Shown piece by piece: positions 52,390-63,985 of a DNA stretch of 64,000 bases. Each line of letters begins with the position of its first letter. Position 1 is the stretch's first letter. The position numbers were made by a program, and so were the translations under genes. The notes beneath the pieces are model-generated. The model was given only the letters and a program-made list of their open reading frames with translations. It had not been told where the DNA came from and did no database searches. Source of the DNA: Peronospora farinosa (lineage: Eukaryota; Oomycota; Peronosporomycetes; Peronosporales; Peronosporaceae); the NCBI GenBank assembly GCA_947646735.1, contig CANTFK010000085.1, forward strand, positions 155,972-219,971, given 5' to 3'.

Positions 52390-55300
52390 TTAACCACGAG
52401 ACTCCTCCTCGTGCGATTGCATCACCTCAAAACGATTTCGGCTAGCTCGATCGCGATCGAACTCTTGCAACAAAGCACCACAATTCAAATCTGCTTCATC
52501 CACCCATTCAGGATCGTTATAACCCTTCCATTTCACTAAAAGCTGGCGATGCACCCGACCATAGCGCGTTCTTCGACCCGATCGCACATCCACGATTTTT
52601 TCCACTTCGTATTCACCTTCCTCTAGCTCACCATTCCAGTTGTCTTCCGGCAGTAACGCTTCATCAAAATCCACTCGATCTGCTTCATCCACATTCAACA
52701 AATTTGTAGGGCGTTCTGGGAACACTCTAACTTGTTTCAGCTTAGACACATGGACCACCGGGAATAGCCTGTATGGCGTACCCGCGATCTCCAATCGTAC
52801 TGCGTGATCGCCACATTTTCGGCTACCCGAAACGGTCCGTGCCACATATGGGCTAACTTCCGAGCATGTTCTTCTTTGACGCGATCCAGATAGAGCCACA
52901 CCTGTGATCCACGATCCACCTCAAAACGATCGTGATCCGCATTATGTCGATCAGATCGGTCTTGTATCGCAAGCTTCAACCGGTCGTTCACTTCCGATCT
53001 TGCCCGTTGATAGTGGCGTTGTATGCCGTATCGCCATCGCCGTGGATCACGATCACGCGCTTTGGTGCTCCCTAACGGTAGGGCCGCCTCCAAGGTCGAT
53101 CGCGGGTCCCAACCGTGAATCAGATAAAACGGGGTATCTCCACGGACACGATCTTGGGCAGTGTTGATCGCGAAAGTCAGCCTTTCTGCATACTCGTCCC
53201 AGTCTTTCTGGTTCTCATCCGTTACATACATCTTGATTGATCGTGTCAACGTTTGGACCATGCGCTCTGCCGTGCCATTTGCTTGTGGTCTATATGCCAT
53301 GGTAGCTCGTTGTTTCTGCCCCGCGATCCGATTAAACGCACGAAAGAAGTCAGACATGAATCCTGGCTCTCGATCGTGGCGTATCGCCTCACTTGCACCA
53401 AACCGTCGGAAAACACACTCTTCGTAGTTTTCTGCGATCGTCTGTGCAGTCCGGGACGAACTGGCCTTTGCGATCACATAGCCTGAAAATAGATCCACCC
53501 ATAGTAACAACTCCGTATTTCCTTTGAAAGATCGCGGTAGTGACGGAATATGATCCATAGCCAAAATTTGAAACGGATAAGTCGCCTGTAAATTTCCTGG
53601 TGATCCTCCATGATCAGATGGCCGCCCCTTGCCTGTTTCACAATCCACACATTCGCCTACATATCGCTGCACACTGCGGTACAACCCTCGCCAGTGGAAA
53701 TTCATTTTTATCCGTTGGTAGGTTCGACCAATCCCTTGGTGACCACCTTCCAGACTCGTGTGGTAATGATGTAAAACATCCTGCTGCAATAACTCCGGAA
53801 TTACCAAGCGAACCAACTCGTTACGATCTTCAGATTTTGCGTTCGCTCCATGGCAGAAAAATAATAGTCCACTTAGGTCCACTTCGTAATCGGATGCGAT
53901 CCGGGCACAGCTCTTCGCTTCGTCCGCTGTTAGCGTCGCAACATCTCCGACCAAATATGTCTTCAAATTGGATATCCAACATTCTTCGTCTTGAGCTTGT
54001 CTTATGCGATCGACCCGCATTTGCTGCACGATTTCTTCCTGCCAAATTTCTGGCTGACAACGTCTTCTCACAGCTGATCGAGTGATCGCAGCCACTTTGA
54101 CTACCTGATCGACCTGGCTTGGGATCAACAGCTCGTCCAACCGATTTAGAGTAACCAAGTCTTGACGATCTTGATCCGAAATTACAATTTTACCCTTTTC
54201 TCGCTGTAGAGCTTCACTTGCTAGTCGATCGGCACTTTGATTCCAGTCCCGCTTCATGTGTAACAATTCGTGGTTTGGCCACGATCGGAGTTTCTCCATA
54301 GCTTTATGACGCAGCAATTGTAGACCCGGTGCTTTACAGTCGATCTCTCCACGCATTTGCCTGATCACCAAATTCGAGTCACCGCAAATGATTACACGTC
54401 CCCTGGTCTGATCTGCAAGCAGATCCAAGCTGAGAAGTAATCCTCGATATTCCGCTTCATTCACCGTTAAATTAGTAGCAAATTCAGAAGCGGCAGCCAC
54501 GATCGTCCATTCAGGTAATTTCCACACGATCGCGCTATATGCCCCGCCCTTCCTTTTCACTCGAGCTGACCCATCGAAACTAACTACCAACAGATCTTCA
54601 CCTGCTTCAACCGTGGGTGGTGGCATACTGATTGTTTGCCGAGGCTGCTTACGCGGGGCGATTGCGATCAACATCTCGTCCACTTCTTCACGGGGAGTTA
54701 TACTTGCAGCTAGGGTACCCAATATCTCGTCTTCGCCTTTCTCACTCCGACGGATTTCTAATGTCCAATTTGATAGGAGAGCAGCCCATCTTCCTAACTT
54801 CCCATTGAGGCCAGAAGATTGCAATAACCAAGCCAACGTCGAATGCCTCGTAAGCACTGTGATCGTTCGTGAGACCAGCATAGTGTAACAGATATCCAGA
54901 ATCCGGAGGAGAGCTAATACCTCTTTCTCCACCATCCCGTAATTAATCTCGTTAGGCTTCAGCGTGCGACTAGAGAAAGTGACAGGCCAATAGATTCCAT
55001 CGTGTTCTTGAAGTAACGCTGCTGATATGGCCCACTTACTGGCATACACCACAATCACAGGCGATCGTTCTGGATCAAAGTGTTTCAGGATCGGTGTCGC
55101 GGCTATTTAACCCTTTAATAGAGTGAATGCGATCGTTGCCTTCTCCCAGCGGTGTCTGCCCTCGCAACCATGATCGTCCCCAGTATTCGACTCTGGATCG
55201 ATAATGTAGCCATCTCTCGATCCACTTTTAAAATCCTGATCGATAATGTAGCCATCTCTCGATCCACTTTTAAAATCCTGATCGATCTTATACTTGTCGC

Positions 55301-58041
55301 GAGACTGGCGATCACAATTTGGTCCAGCACCATTAGGGACCATCTGAACATCCCCAGCCCGGCTGATCTCATGAAAATCTGCCTCCCGCAGCTCATAAAG
55401 TACGGATGCATAGATCGCAAAATCCTCAATAAATCGGCTGTAGTAATTCAGACTCCCCAAAAAGGACTGCATTGATCGCAACGTCCGAGGAAATGGGACG
55501 TTCACCAGAGATTCTAAATCTTTTGGATGAGCTTCTAAACCAGCAAGCGAAACCTGATGACCCAGGTAATCCACTTTACGACGTCCCCAAAAACTCTTAG
55601 CCACACTAATTGATAAATTCCACGTATTGCACGCTTCCAACAATCGTTCCACCTTTTCATAAAGAGAAGTCCACGATGTAGCAGGTATCAATATATCGTC
55701 AATATATGATCGCCGACCTAACACCGATGGTCTCGGATCGGTATCCGGTTCACCTTCAGTAAACACGTCGATCGGCTTTAACAATTCAGCTGGAATTGAA
55801 TCAGAACTTGTACCGATTTTCAAATACCCATATAGAGCATTGTCAATCAATCGCTGGTAGATTTGAGGAGCATTCTTCAATCCGAATGGCATTCGTAACC
55901 ACTCAAACAAACCTGATGGTGTAATAAATGCAGAAATCATCCTCGCTCTCTCTGTCATTTCTACCACCCAGAATCCACTCGCCATATCCAAAGAACAATA
56001 CCACATAGCCTTATCCATATCTTGCAATAAATCACTGATCAATGGCATAGGGTATACCATCAACCGTGTCAACTGGTTCACTCTACGATAATCGATACAT
56101 AATCGAATATCTTCGCCATTCTTCTTGATAATCACTACAATTGGTGAAGCCCACGGCGACGTAGATGACCGAATGATCTTGGCAGACAATAATCCCTTAA
56201 TCAAATCAGCTAACTTCTCCCGGAATTTGGGTGCCACAGGTCGCACTCGCCGTGCGATCGGGTTAGCTCCTCCAACATCAATGTCACAAACTGCTCCACG
56301 TGCTGCGGGAGGTAAGGCATTACCTTTCCCTATGAGTAAGTGGCGATTCTTCCAAATTAATTGTCGTAGATTTTCTTGATCTTCTGTCAATGGTATTCCA
56401 GGGTCGCCAACTTGAATATCGTCGATCGATACTTCCACCGTAGACATCACAATTTCTGGCAACACCGCCATATGCTGATCGACATCTTCGGCAAACAGAT
56501 CGCCACTCTCGTGGGAATATACTGCCTCTTCAGATGATGGTTCTTCTATTGGGGCATCCTCGGTTGCGATCGCTGTGGACTTATTTTTCACTCGATCGGA
56601 TTGTCCCTGATCGTTATCGTCGACGATCTTCCTAAAATTTTCGATTGCTTCATCCGATCGATCTGGTATCCGATCGACGTCCCCCACTTCTCCGGTCGCA
56701 TCGATCACACCTGTGGACTGTTCTTGGTCTTGTTCCGTTATGTTTTCATCACGAATATCGGTTCTTTCACCTGATCGGTCTTGTACACCATCCACCTTGT
56801 CGATTTCTTTCAGCATATTGATCGCAAATTGTGATCGTCTTGACTGATGATCTTCACTGTCACGATAACCTTGATCTTCTGTAAAATCTTGATTTACTCC
56901 CACGTTGATCGCTTCCTTATCCGATTGCGATGCAATTTTCTCCACTTTTGCGATCTTCTCGTTCTCTCCCTTCTTTGGACGCATCAAAATCTTAGTTGGT
57001 AGCGGATACGACGGGTGATCAACTAGTGGTCCTGTCGGCTCATCAGTGATTTCTTCCTTCCGATCTGTAGTTGCTTCATAGGCCAGAGTCTGCCACTCAT
57101 TATATCGACGCGACCCCACCGAGACATATCCAGGTGATCGAGGTATCATATCCGCAGCCATCCACCAACCTATCGGAGCTCCGTGATTCACAATCACTTC
57201 TTGATCACTAATATTAGTTAGCTGCAGATATTTAGTCTTCCCCGGTCCTGTTGTGACTGTTGGTATCCATTTTGGATCTCGTCTCACCCAAAGCTTAGAA
57301 TTCGGTGCACCAGTACCGATTCGTAATTCCGTCGATCCGCCTACTGGGATCACCACATATTGATCGTTGATCGTGATCGGCTGTCTGTTCCTCTCGTTTG
57401 GTATGGAGGTCTTCGTCCCGCCAATTGAATTCTAACCTCATCCGGCAAACAAAGTGTTCCATCTGCCAGATCCAAGCGAATCCCAGCTGGGACCATAAAA
57501 TCCATACCCAAGATCGCTTCTTGACCAACTTGATCGCCCACCCAGGCGTCAAAATAATATACCAGTGATCCATTTAATGTGATCTTGATTTTGGTTCGTC
57601 CTTCGGTCATATAGGTATTCTCACCAATTCCAATGCATTCTTGCCTTTGGCTCTCGTCAATGACACATCCTACCTTACGAGCAAAGGTGGTGTCGACGAT
57701 CGAGACTTCGGCTCCAGAATCAAATAGCATAGTAGCCTTCTCATTGTTGATCTTGCCCACTGCCTTGGCCTGCTTGAACCATTTTCCTGGGGTATGATAT
57801 TTCCAATACCCCCGTGATTTACCTGGTGATAAGTCGAGCTCCATTTTCGCAGGCGATCGCGCATATTCATCAACTCTTACGACGCTTGATATTGAACGCA
57901 AAAATGTTGAATCTTCACATGTATTATTCGGGTCGATCTGAGTGTTAACGCCCTGATCTGTCGATCTTCTTTCCACAAATGCATAAATGCAGAGCCTAGA
58001 ACGCTCGGCTCGTACCAGATTCCAACCTGGCGAGCGTCCTA
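52390..58041 (-). pseudogene. pol: Pol of element C: protease, RT, two RNase H domains, integrase, chromodomain; lightly damaged
   Basis: The protease frame runs 58041 to about 57390 (LFDSGAEVSI, ILGMDFM). A frameshift near 57370-57410 leads to the RT frame (57356-55107) with PMPLISDLLQDMD, LRMPFGLKNAPQIY and SYIDDIL. TAA at 55107-55109 stands for a Lys codon, and the same frame goes on (to 52737) through the dead first RNase H (VVYASKWA; TRHSTL), the second RNase H (FDGSARVK, NEAEYRG, CGDSNL, RDWNQSAD), the integrase HHCC domain and D,D,E core (AMDHIP, RHDREPGF, YRPQANGTAE). A shift near 52815 precedes the chromodomain (EYEVEKIVDVRSGRR, LLVKWKGYNDPEW). A 42-bp tandem repeat near 55200-55280 adds a 14-residue repeat. 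Confidence 0.92.
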
Positions 58042-59360
58042 GTTTAACATCTCCTCTGCCTTCGGCGGGAGCATCCTAGCGTGTTTGATCTGCGATCGCA
58101 GACATTCGAATCCGCTGTGTGACAAGTCCACCATCAGGTACAGCGCCTGCACTTGCGACTTGTGGCCGTCTTAGATCCTCCAGACCCAAATCGTCTGGAT
58201 CGTAATTATTGGATCGCGATTGACGCGATCCGGCCGATTCCATATCCACATCCTAAATGCAAACTTTTGGGGTGTTTGTGGGGATCGCGGATCGACTGGC
58301 GATCATGCGAGCTTGATCCTGCTCGTACTTTCTCATAGCAGATTCAAAATAAGATTGCAATTGACCTGATCCATTCACATTCATTTCTTCAGCTGTGAGT
58401 GCCGTCGTCGATTGTTCTCTGGCCTTAATCGGTGCCAGTCGCTCGCGAATATGCGCTGCACCAGCCGGTCCAAGTGACATTCGCTGCATATTAATCGAGT
58501 CATCCGACTCCCCTTCGGATTCCGCTGACATATACTGCGAAGATCCAGTATGATACCCTTTTGGTATATCTGCAATCGGCTGGATCGTCTGATCCACCGG
58601 ATCGCGCTCTCCAGTGAGAGGAACTAGCTTCGAAAAAAGAGATCGCCCTGCTTGGATCACCCGATCATGATCGCATTCCAACAGCACCTGCGCGTCAAAA
58701 GCTCCAGCGGTGAATCCAGCGTTTTGGAGAAACTCCATAAGCCGACGGATCGCTTCCAACTGGTTCGGTGTCGGAATGGGAGCTGAAATTGTTCCTCGCA
58801 GCGATCCAATTAACTTCGGTTTCAAAATCTTTAAAACTGGATCGCTTGACAACAGATCTTTTAAGCTCCTTCCAATGAAAACACCATTTCTTCTGATCCA
58901 GTTTCCACCCTTCCGTCTTATCAACCTCCTGCGCTGGCTTTATGTCGATATCATCATGATCCGACTCAGGCGCCTTCATCTTCACTCGAGATGGCTTCGA
59001 ATTCTTCTTCTTCTTCGAATTCGGAGTGGTTTTGGATAAGTTTCCTTCGGTTTTAACCGAAGGATTTTTATCCAGCGGATCGCGTTTTGCAACGAGATCC
59101 GCAGGGGTCCTCGAAAGGACCTGGGGAGGGGGTAGAGGTTTTTCTTCCAGATCGAGTGATCGATCTTCCTCTTTGGTTTTCTTTTCATCTGCGCCCCTCC
59201 CAAAACGCTGATGATCCGGGAATCTTTTTTCTTCACACGTCTGCGGTGATCCCTTTGCCGCTGACGCTTCAATCCCAGGTTCAATTTTGACCTTTACATC
59301 TTCTCTCAGGGACTCACGGTGAAATCCCGAGTCACCAGAAGATCCGGGCACGCGCACCAT
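58039..59360 (-). pseudogene. Gag of element C with the capsid and zinc knuckles deleted
   Basis: It starts at ATG 59360 next to the LTR (MVRVPGSSGDSGFH). The N-terminal part runs to about 58900, then a frameshift leads to the frame 58924-58253. A junction at about 58086-58090 joins the start of the capsid region directly to the last 15 codons of gag. Compared with B about 920 bp are missing, including the capsid core and all zinc knuckles. The end still leads into the frameshift site. Confidence 0.88.
58042..58048 (-). promoter_or_regulatory. -1 ribosomal frameshift heptamer at the gag-protease junction
   Basis: In element order the end of gag reads ATG TTA AAC TAG, so the heptamer G TTA AAC is in the gag frame and directly precedes the stop at 58039-58041. 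It fits the X XXY YYZ rule apart from the first triplet and is a known type of slippery site. The protease frame is exactly -1. B has the changed GTTAAGC at the same place and A has GGCAAAT. Confidence 0.7.
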
Positions 59361-60554
59361 TGTGGTGGAGTGGGATTCGCAAAATTGCTGATGCGATCCC
59401 AACTCTCCACTGGCGCCCGGACGACCGACTAACGGAGGGGGTACCCCGATTCCGTGTGTATAGCCTTCCTCACCTTGTGTACCCGTCGGTAGGGCGGGTT
59501 GCTCTCTTCTCGGTAGACTTGAGTCGATGTTGAACTTGATTGTGTTAGGGATAGGGAGGGGCGATCGCGTGGAATTCCTCACACGATCGCAGTTGTTCTT
59601 GGGGTGCTCTGTTTGAGTCGCCCTGATCTCCCTTGAGATCGCCTTGTCCAAAAATGTAGATACTTGATCCGCTTGCCTTCTGATCACTTGAGCCGTCTCG
59701 CGATCTTGTATCTGGACTTCTTAGTCCTCTGCGTCCAATCGCAGCTTGATTTGTCTTGTTGAGAATTCTTGCAATCCCTGGCCAAACAATCCAGGGATAT
59801 GACTTGCGTAGTAGGTAGACTTCCTTGAGACGTCGGGAGGCCAAAGAATCCAGCCCGGAAGAGAAGTCGACACGTGTACTTAGAAGCAAATTGAACTCTG
59901 TTAATGTTAACCAATCAAATACCAAAACCTATGATCTTGACTACCTGTAGCTCAGGATCTATTGCCACGTATCGCCCTTTCGGAGAAATCAGATCTTGTA
60001 ATGTGGTCGACTCCAATATCGCCGCGATCTGGATCGCTCTACCTCGCTCGGATCTAATACCATTTTAGTACCAGATCGCGGTACTAGTAATTAGTATCGG
60101 ATTGCGGTACTAATAATTAGTATCGGATCGCGATCCGCCGGATCACGACTTGTCCTCTTCACCGTTTCTCAGGTCATGTGAGATAGTTCATCTATGTGAC
60201 ATGTCATATCCACCATTCCAGTCCTCCATAGCGACGTGATCCACACCAGACCGTCTTCCACATGCTTGGATGTACCCATCTTCCTCCTTAGCGACCGCGT
60301 TCACGCGGATTGCCATCGGAAATACTGGAGATCGCAATAGCGTAGTTCCTAGGCCATATTTGACCCCACATAGAAGTGCAAACTACACCATTCACTGTTT
60401 TCCATCCTATTTGACATCGTCTTGAAACCTTTCTGCGAGATCGCGACTCATCAATATTGGCCGCGAGATCGCGACTCATTAATATTGGCCATTTCGGACT
60501 TAACCGAAAATATGCGATCACACTTTGCGAAATTCACTCCTTCACTTCGCCACA
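59361..60554 (-). repeat. 5' LTR of element C (1194 bp)
   Basis: It begins TGTGGTGGAGTG and ends CTTCGCCACA on the plus strand. It matches the 5' LTR of B along its length. It has a small repeat of TAGTATCGGAT(C/T)GCGGTACTA units at 60065-60135 instead of the satellite in the 3' LTR. The primer site TGGTGCGCGTGCCCGGA lies directly inside (59343-59359). Confidence 0.9.
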
Positions 60555-63191
60555 TATGCCAGCAAGTGGGCGATATCGGCTGCATTACTACAAGAACATG
60601 AAGGGATATATTGGCCTGTTACTTTCTCAAGTCGTACTTTGAAGCCAAACGAAGTTAACTACGGAATGGTAGAGAAAGAGGTCTTGGCCCTCCTTCGGAT
60701 ACTGGATATTTGCTACACGATGCTCGTTTCACGGGAGATCACTAAGCTTACGCGATATTCAACGCTGGCTTGGCTGTTACAATCTTCGGGTCTCAACGGA
60801 AGATTAGGAAGATGGGCTGCGCTCCTTTCAAACTGGATGCTGGAAATCCGCCGAAGTGAGAAGGGTGAGGACAAAATTTTGGGTACGCTGGCTGCGAGTA
60901 TAACCCCCCGTGAAGAAGTGGACGAAGTGTTGATTGCGATCGCTCTACGTAAGCAGCCAAGGCAGACGATAAGTATGCCGCCGCCTACGGTGGAAGAAAA
61001 TGAAAGTCTTTTAGTCGTCAGTTTCGATGGATCGGCCAGGGCGAAGAAGAAAGGCGGAGCGTACAGTGCAATCGTGTGAAGATTGCCGGAATGGAAGATC
61101 GTGGCTGCCGCTTCTGAATTTGCTACCGGTCTGACCGTGAATGAAGCAGAATATAGAGGGTTGCTCCTCAGCTTTGACTTATTAGCGGACCAGACTAGGG
61201 GACGCGTTATTATTTGAGGTGATTCCAATCTAGTGATCCGGCAGATGCGGGGCGAAATTGATTGCAAGGATCCTAGTTTGCAGTTGTTACGGTATAGAGC
61301 AATGGAGAAGCTTCGATCGTGGCCGATCCACGAGTTCCTACATATGAAACGAGATTGGAACCAAAGTGCAGATCGGTTGGCGAGCACAGCGTTGCAACAA
61401 GAAAAAGGTACGAGGATCACGTCGGATCAAGAATTGCAAGAGTTGATGTTAGTGAACCGGTTGGGTGAACTGTTGACGCCAAAATGTGTTGATCGGGTCG
61501 TCAAAGTGGTCGCGATTACCAGATCAGCGGCTCGAAGACGGCAACAACCAGAGCCCATGCAGGAAGAAATTGTACAGAAAGTTCGGATTGAGCGAATAAA
61601 ACAAGCACAAGAAGAGGAAAGTTGGATCGCCAAGTTGAAAGAGTATCTAATCGGGGACGTAAACCGTCTGAATAATGAGGAGGCAAAATTATGTGCTCGG
61701 ATCGCGCCGGATTATGAAGTGGACGAAAGTGGACTGTTATTTTTCTGCCCCAAGTCGGCCGATGAAGTTGAAGGCGTGAGGAATTGTTACGTTTGGTCGT
61801 ACCAGAACTACTGCAGCAGGATTTCTTGCATCACTATTATAAAAGCTTGGAAGGTGGACATCAAGGAGTCGGTAGGACCTACCAAAGAATTCGATCGAAT
61901 TTTCATTGGAGAGGGTTGTATCGAAGTGTCCAACGTTATGTGGGGGAGTGTGTTGACTGCTCAACGGGGAAAGGGCGTCCCACGATCCGCGGTGAATCTC
62001 CGGGGAATGTACAAGCAACATATCCGTTTCAAATAATTGCTATGGATCATATTCCTTCGCTATTAAAGTCTTCAAAGGGAAACACAGATCTATTGCTGTG
62101 GGTGGATCTTTTCTCCGGGTATGTGATCGCGAAGGCAAGTTCGTCTAGAACTGCGCAGACAATCGCAGAAAATTATGAGGAATGTGTCTTACGGAGATTC
62201 GGTGCGAATAAAGCGATCCGTCACGATAGAGAACCTGGGTTCATGTCAGATTTTTTCAGGGCATTTAATCGGATCGCAGGACAGAAACAGCACACTACTA
62301 TGGCATATCGACCCCAAGCAAATGGAACGGCGGAGCGAATGGTCTAAACATTGACGCGAGCCTTGAAGATGTATGTAACAGACGTAGTTCAAAGGGATTG
62401 GGACGAATACGCAGAGAGATTGACATTTGCGCTTAATACCGCCCAAGATCGAGTCCGAGGAGACACCCCATTTTACTTAATTCACGGCTGAGATCCGCAA
62501 TCAACATTGGAAGCAACCTTACCATTGGGAAGCACGAAAAGACGTGATTCAAAGCCACGGAGATGGCGGTATCATGTACAAAGCCAATACCAACGTGCAA
62601 GAGCTTTAGTGAACGACCGTCTCAAAGTCGCGATCCAAGATCGGGCCGAACAGCATAATGCTGATCCGGAAATTCATGGGATCGAAAAGGGATCACAAGT
62701 ATGGCTTCATTTAGATCGACTGAAAGATGGATATGCCCGAAAATTGGCTCACATGTGGCATGGACCTTTAAGAGCTGCAGAATTATGTGGAGAACACGCT
62801 GTACGTTTGGAGATCGCCGGTAAGCCGTATCGGTTATTACCAGTGGTGCATATCTCGAAGTTGAAACGAGTAAGGAAATTCCCGAATCGCCCAAAACATT
62901 TGCTGGAGGTTGATAAATCAAATTGCTTCGATTTTGATAAAGCCATGTTACCGGAAGATAGTTGAAATTGCAGTTTAAATCCCGACGAATTTGAGGTGGA
63001 GAAGATTGTGGATGTACGATCCGAAAGAAAGACTCGCTACGGCAGAATACATCGAGACTTTTTTGTACAATAAAAAGGGTTCAGTGACTCATCCTGGGTT
63101 GACGAGGCAGATTTGAATTGTGGTGCCCTATTGCGAGATTTTGATCGCGATCGGGCAAGCAGGAACCGTTTTGAAGTAATGTAGTCGCATG
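60555..63191 (+). pseudogene. Pol remnant of element E: RNase H domains, integrase, chromodomain
   Basis: It starts abruptly at the end of the LTR of C with YASKWAISAALLQ, so gag, protease and RT are missing. It continues through the dead first RNase H, the second RNase H (stops at 61077 and 61216), the integrase HHCC region with frameshifts near 61790, the core (MDHIPSLLKSSKGNTDLLLW, HDREPGFMSDFF, YRPQANGTAERMV then a stop at 62345), the integrase end and a damaged chromodomain (to 63191). It belongs to the B/C subfamily. Confidence 0.9.
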
Positions 63192-63412
63192 AAGAGGGAT
63201 CTGGTGGCTAAAGAAGATCGAGTGTTGGGGATGGTATGATATGCAAGAAGGTTGCATAGGGTGGTGGAAAGGAAATTTGTGTGTAATGAGTATGGCGATC
63301 GAAGGTCTGGAAGACGAGATCGCGGCTAAAGAAGCCCAACAAAAGAAGACAATTTTGACGAAAAGGTGGAACAAAATGGAATTGTATTGAACGATCAAGA
63401 AGTGTTATCGGA
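63192..63412 (+). other. Spacer between pol and the antisense gene of element E
   Basis: Non-coding 221 bp, homologous to the region after pol in B up to about ATTGTATTGAACGA, where B departs. Confidence 0.6.
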
Positions 63413-63985
63413 TCACGGATGCTGTTTGGGAAAGAATTTACTGGATAAACGGGCGAGGGATGAACTGGGGTGATCCGCGATTGAGGACCGATATTGGTTC
63501 CGCCAAGGCTCCGCAGAATCCAATAACGACAGTGCAGTAATTAGGTTGGGAATGTTTTTCTGCTTGCAATCCAAACCAGGATACCATGGTCGCACTTCTG
63601 CGTACACTGGAAAGTGGAGGAAGTATGGATCCAACAAAATGTCCAGATCACAGTGTCCTTCGATCATCCCTTGGAGAATAAAGCGAAGAATAGTCTTCCA
63701 GCGGGGTCCAGATCTCGACCGACGCTGCTTGCGTTGCTGACAAAATTGCGCCAGCTCTGGATACTCCTTCCGATGTTCGCGGGAGATATACAGGAAGTGG
63801 GTTGCCTCCCACAAGGCTTGCCTATGGCGATCTTCATATTCCAGGTAAATGTCCGCCAGATCTTTGAACCAACCGGTCAGCGGGAAAGGGATGGGAGCAA
63901 TCGGCCGACGAGTGACGTTCCACGGTTTCTGATCGTAAAGCGCAGTAACTTGTGCCAAGGTGATCAGTCGGGGAATCCACTCAGA
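63413..63985 (-). CDS. Antisense gene of element E, conserved C-terminal domain (5' end cut)
   Basis: An open frame of at least 181 codons runs opposite to pol and ends about 220 bp from it, tail to tail. It is open to the break at 63985. The region shares with the D antisense gene PW near the start, GWF, the pattern H-QALW-TH-L-IS, G-CDLDI-LDP-F and WYP, and a final basic stretch, over about 180 residues with no stop. The frame 63413-63958 uses TTG as its nominal start, but the true start must lie further upstream beyond the inserted LTR. I do not recognise the domain. No zinc, transmembrane or signal motif is seen. Confidence 0.72.
   Translation of the reverse strand, partial: SEWIPRLITLAQVTALYDQKPWNVTRRPIAPIPFPLTGWFKDLADIYLEYEDRHRQALWEATHFLYISREHRKEYPELAQFCQQRKQRRSRSGPRWKTILRFILQGMIEGHCDLDILLDPYFLHFPVYAEVRPWYPGLDCKQKNIPNLITALSLLDSAEPWRNQYRSSIADHPSSSLARLSSKFFPKQHP

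Larger units (their letters stand above)
49922..60554 (-). mobile_element. Ty3/Gypsy element C, minus strand, with unlike LTRs
   Basis: In element order it has a 5' LTR (60554-59361), gag with an internal deletion, protease, RT, two RNase H domains, integrase, chromodomain and 3' LTR (52070-49922). It is the best preserved pol of the B/C/E subfamily, with only two frameshifts and one stop. The two LTRs differ strongly in sequence and length. The flanks do not match (GATGG left, TATGC right) and belong to different elements (F and E), so the ends were probably joined by recombination rather than one insertion. Confidence 0.9.

Noticed and set aside
49922..60559. Element C as a simple nested insertion in E
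   Set aside because: The flanks do not share a target duplication and the left flank is element F, not E.
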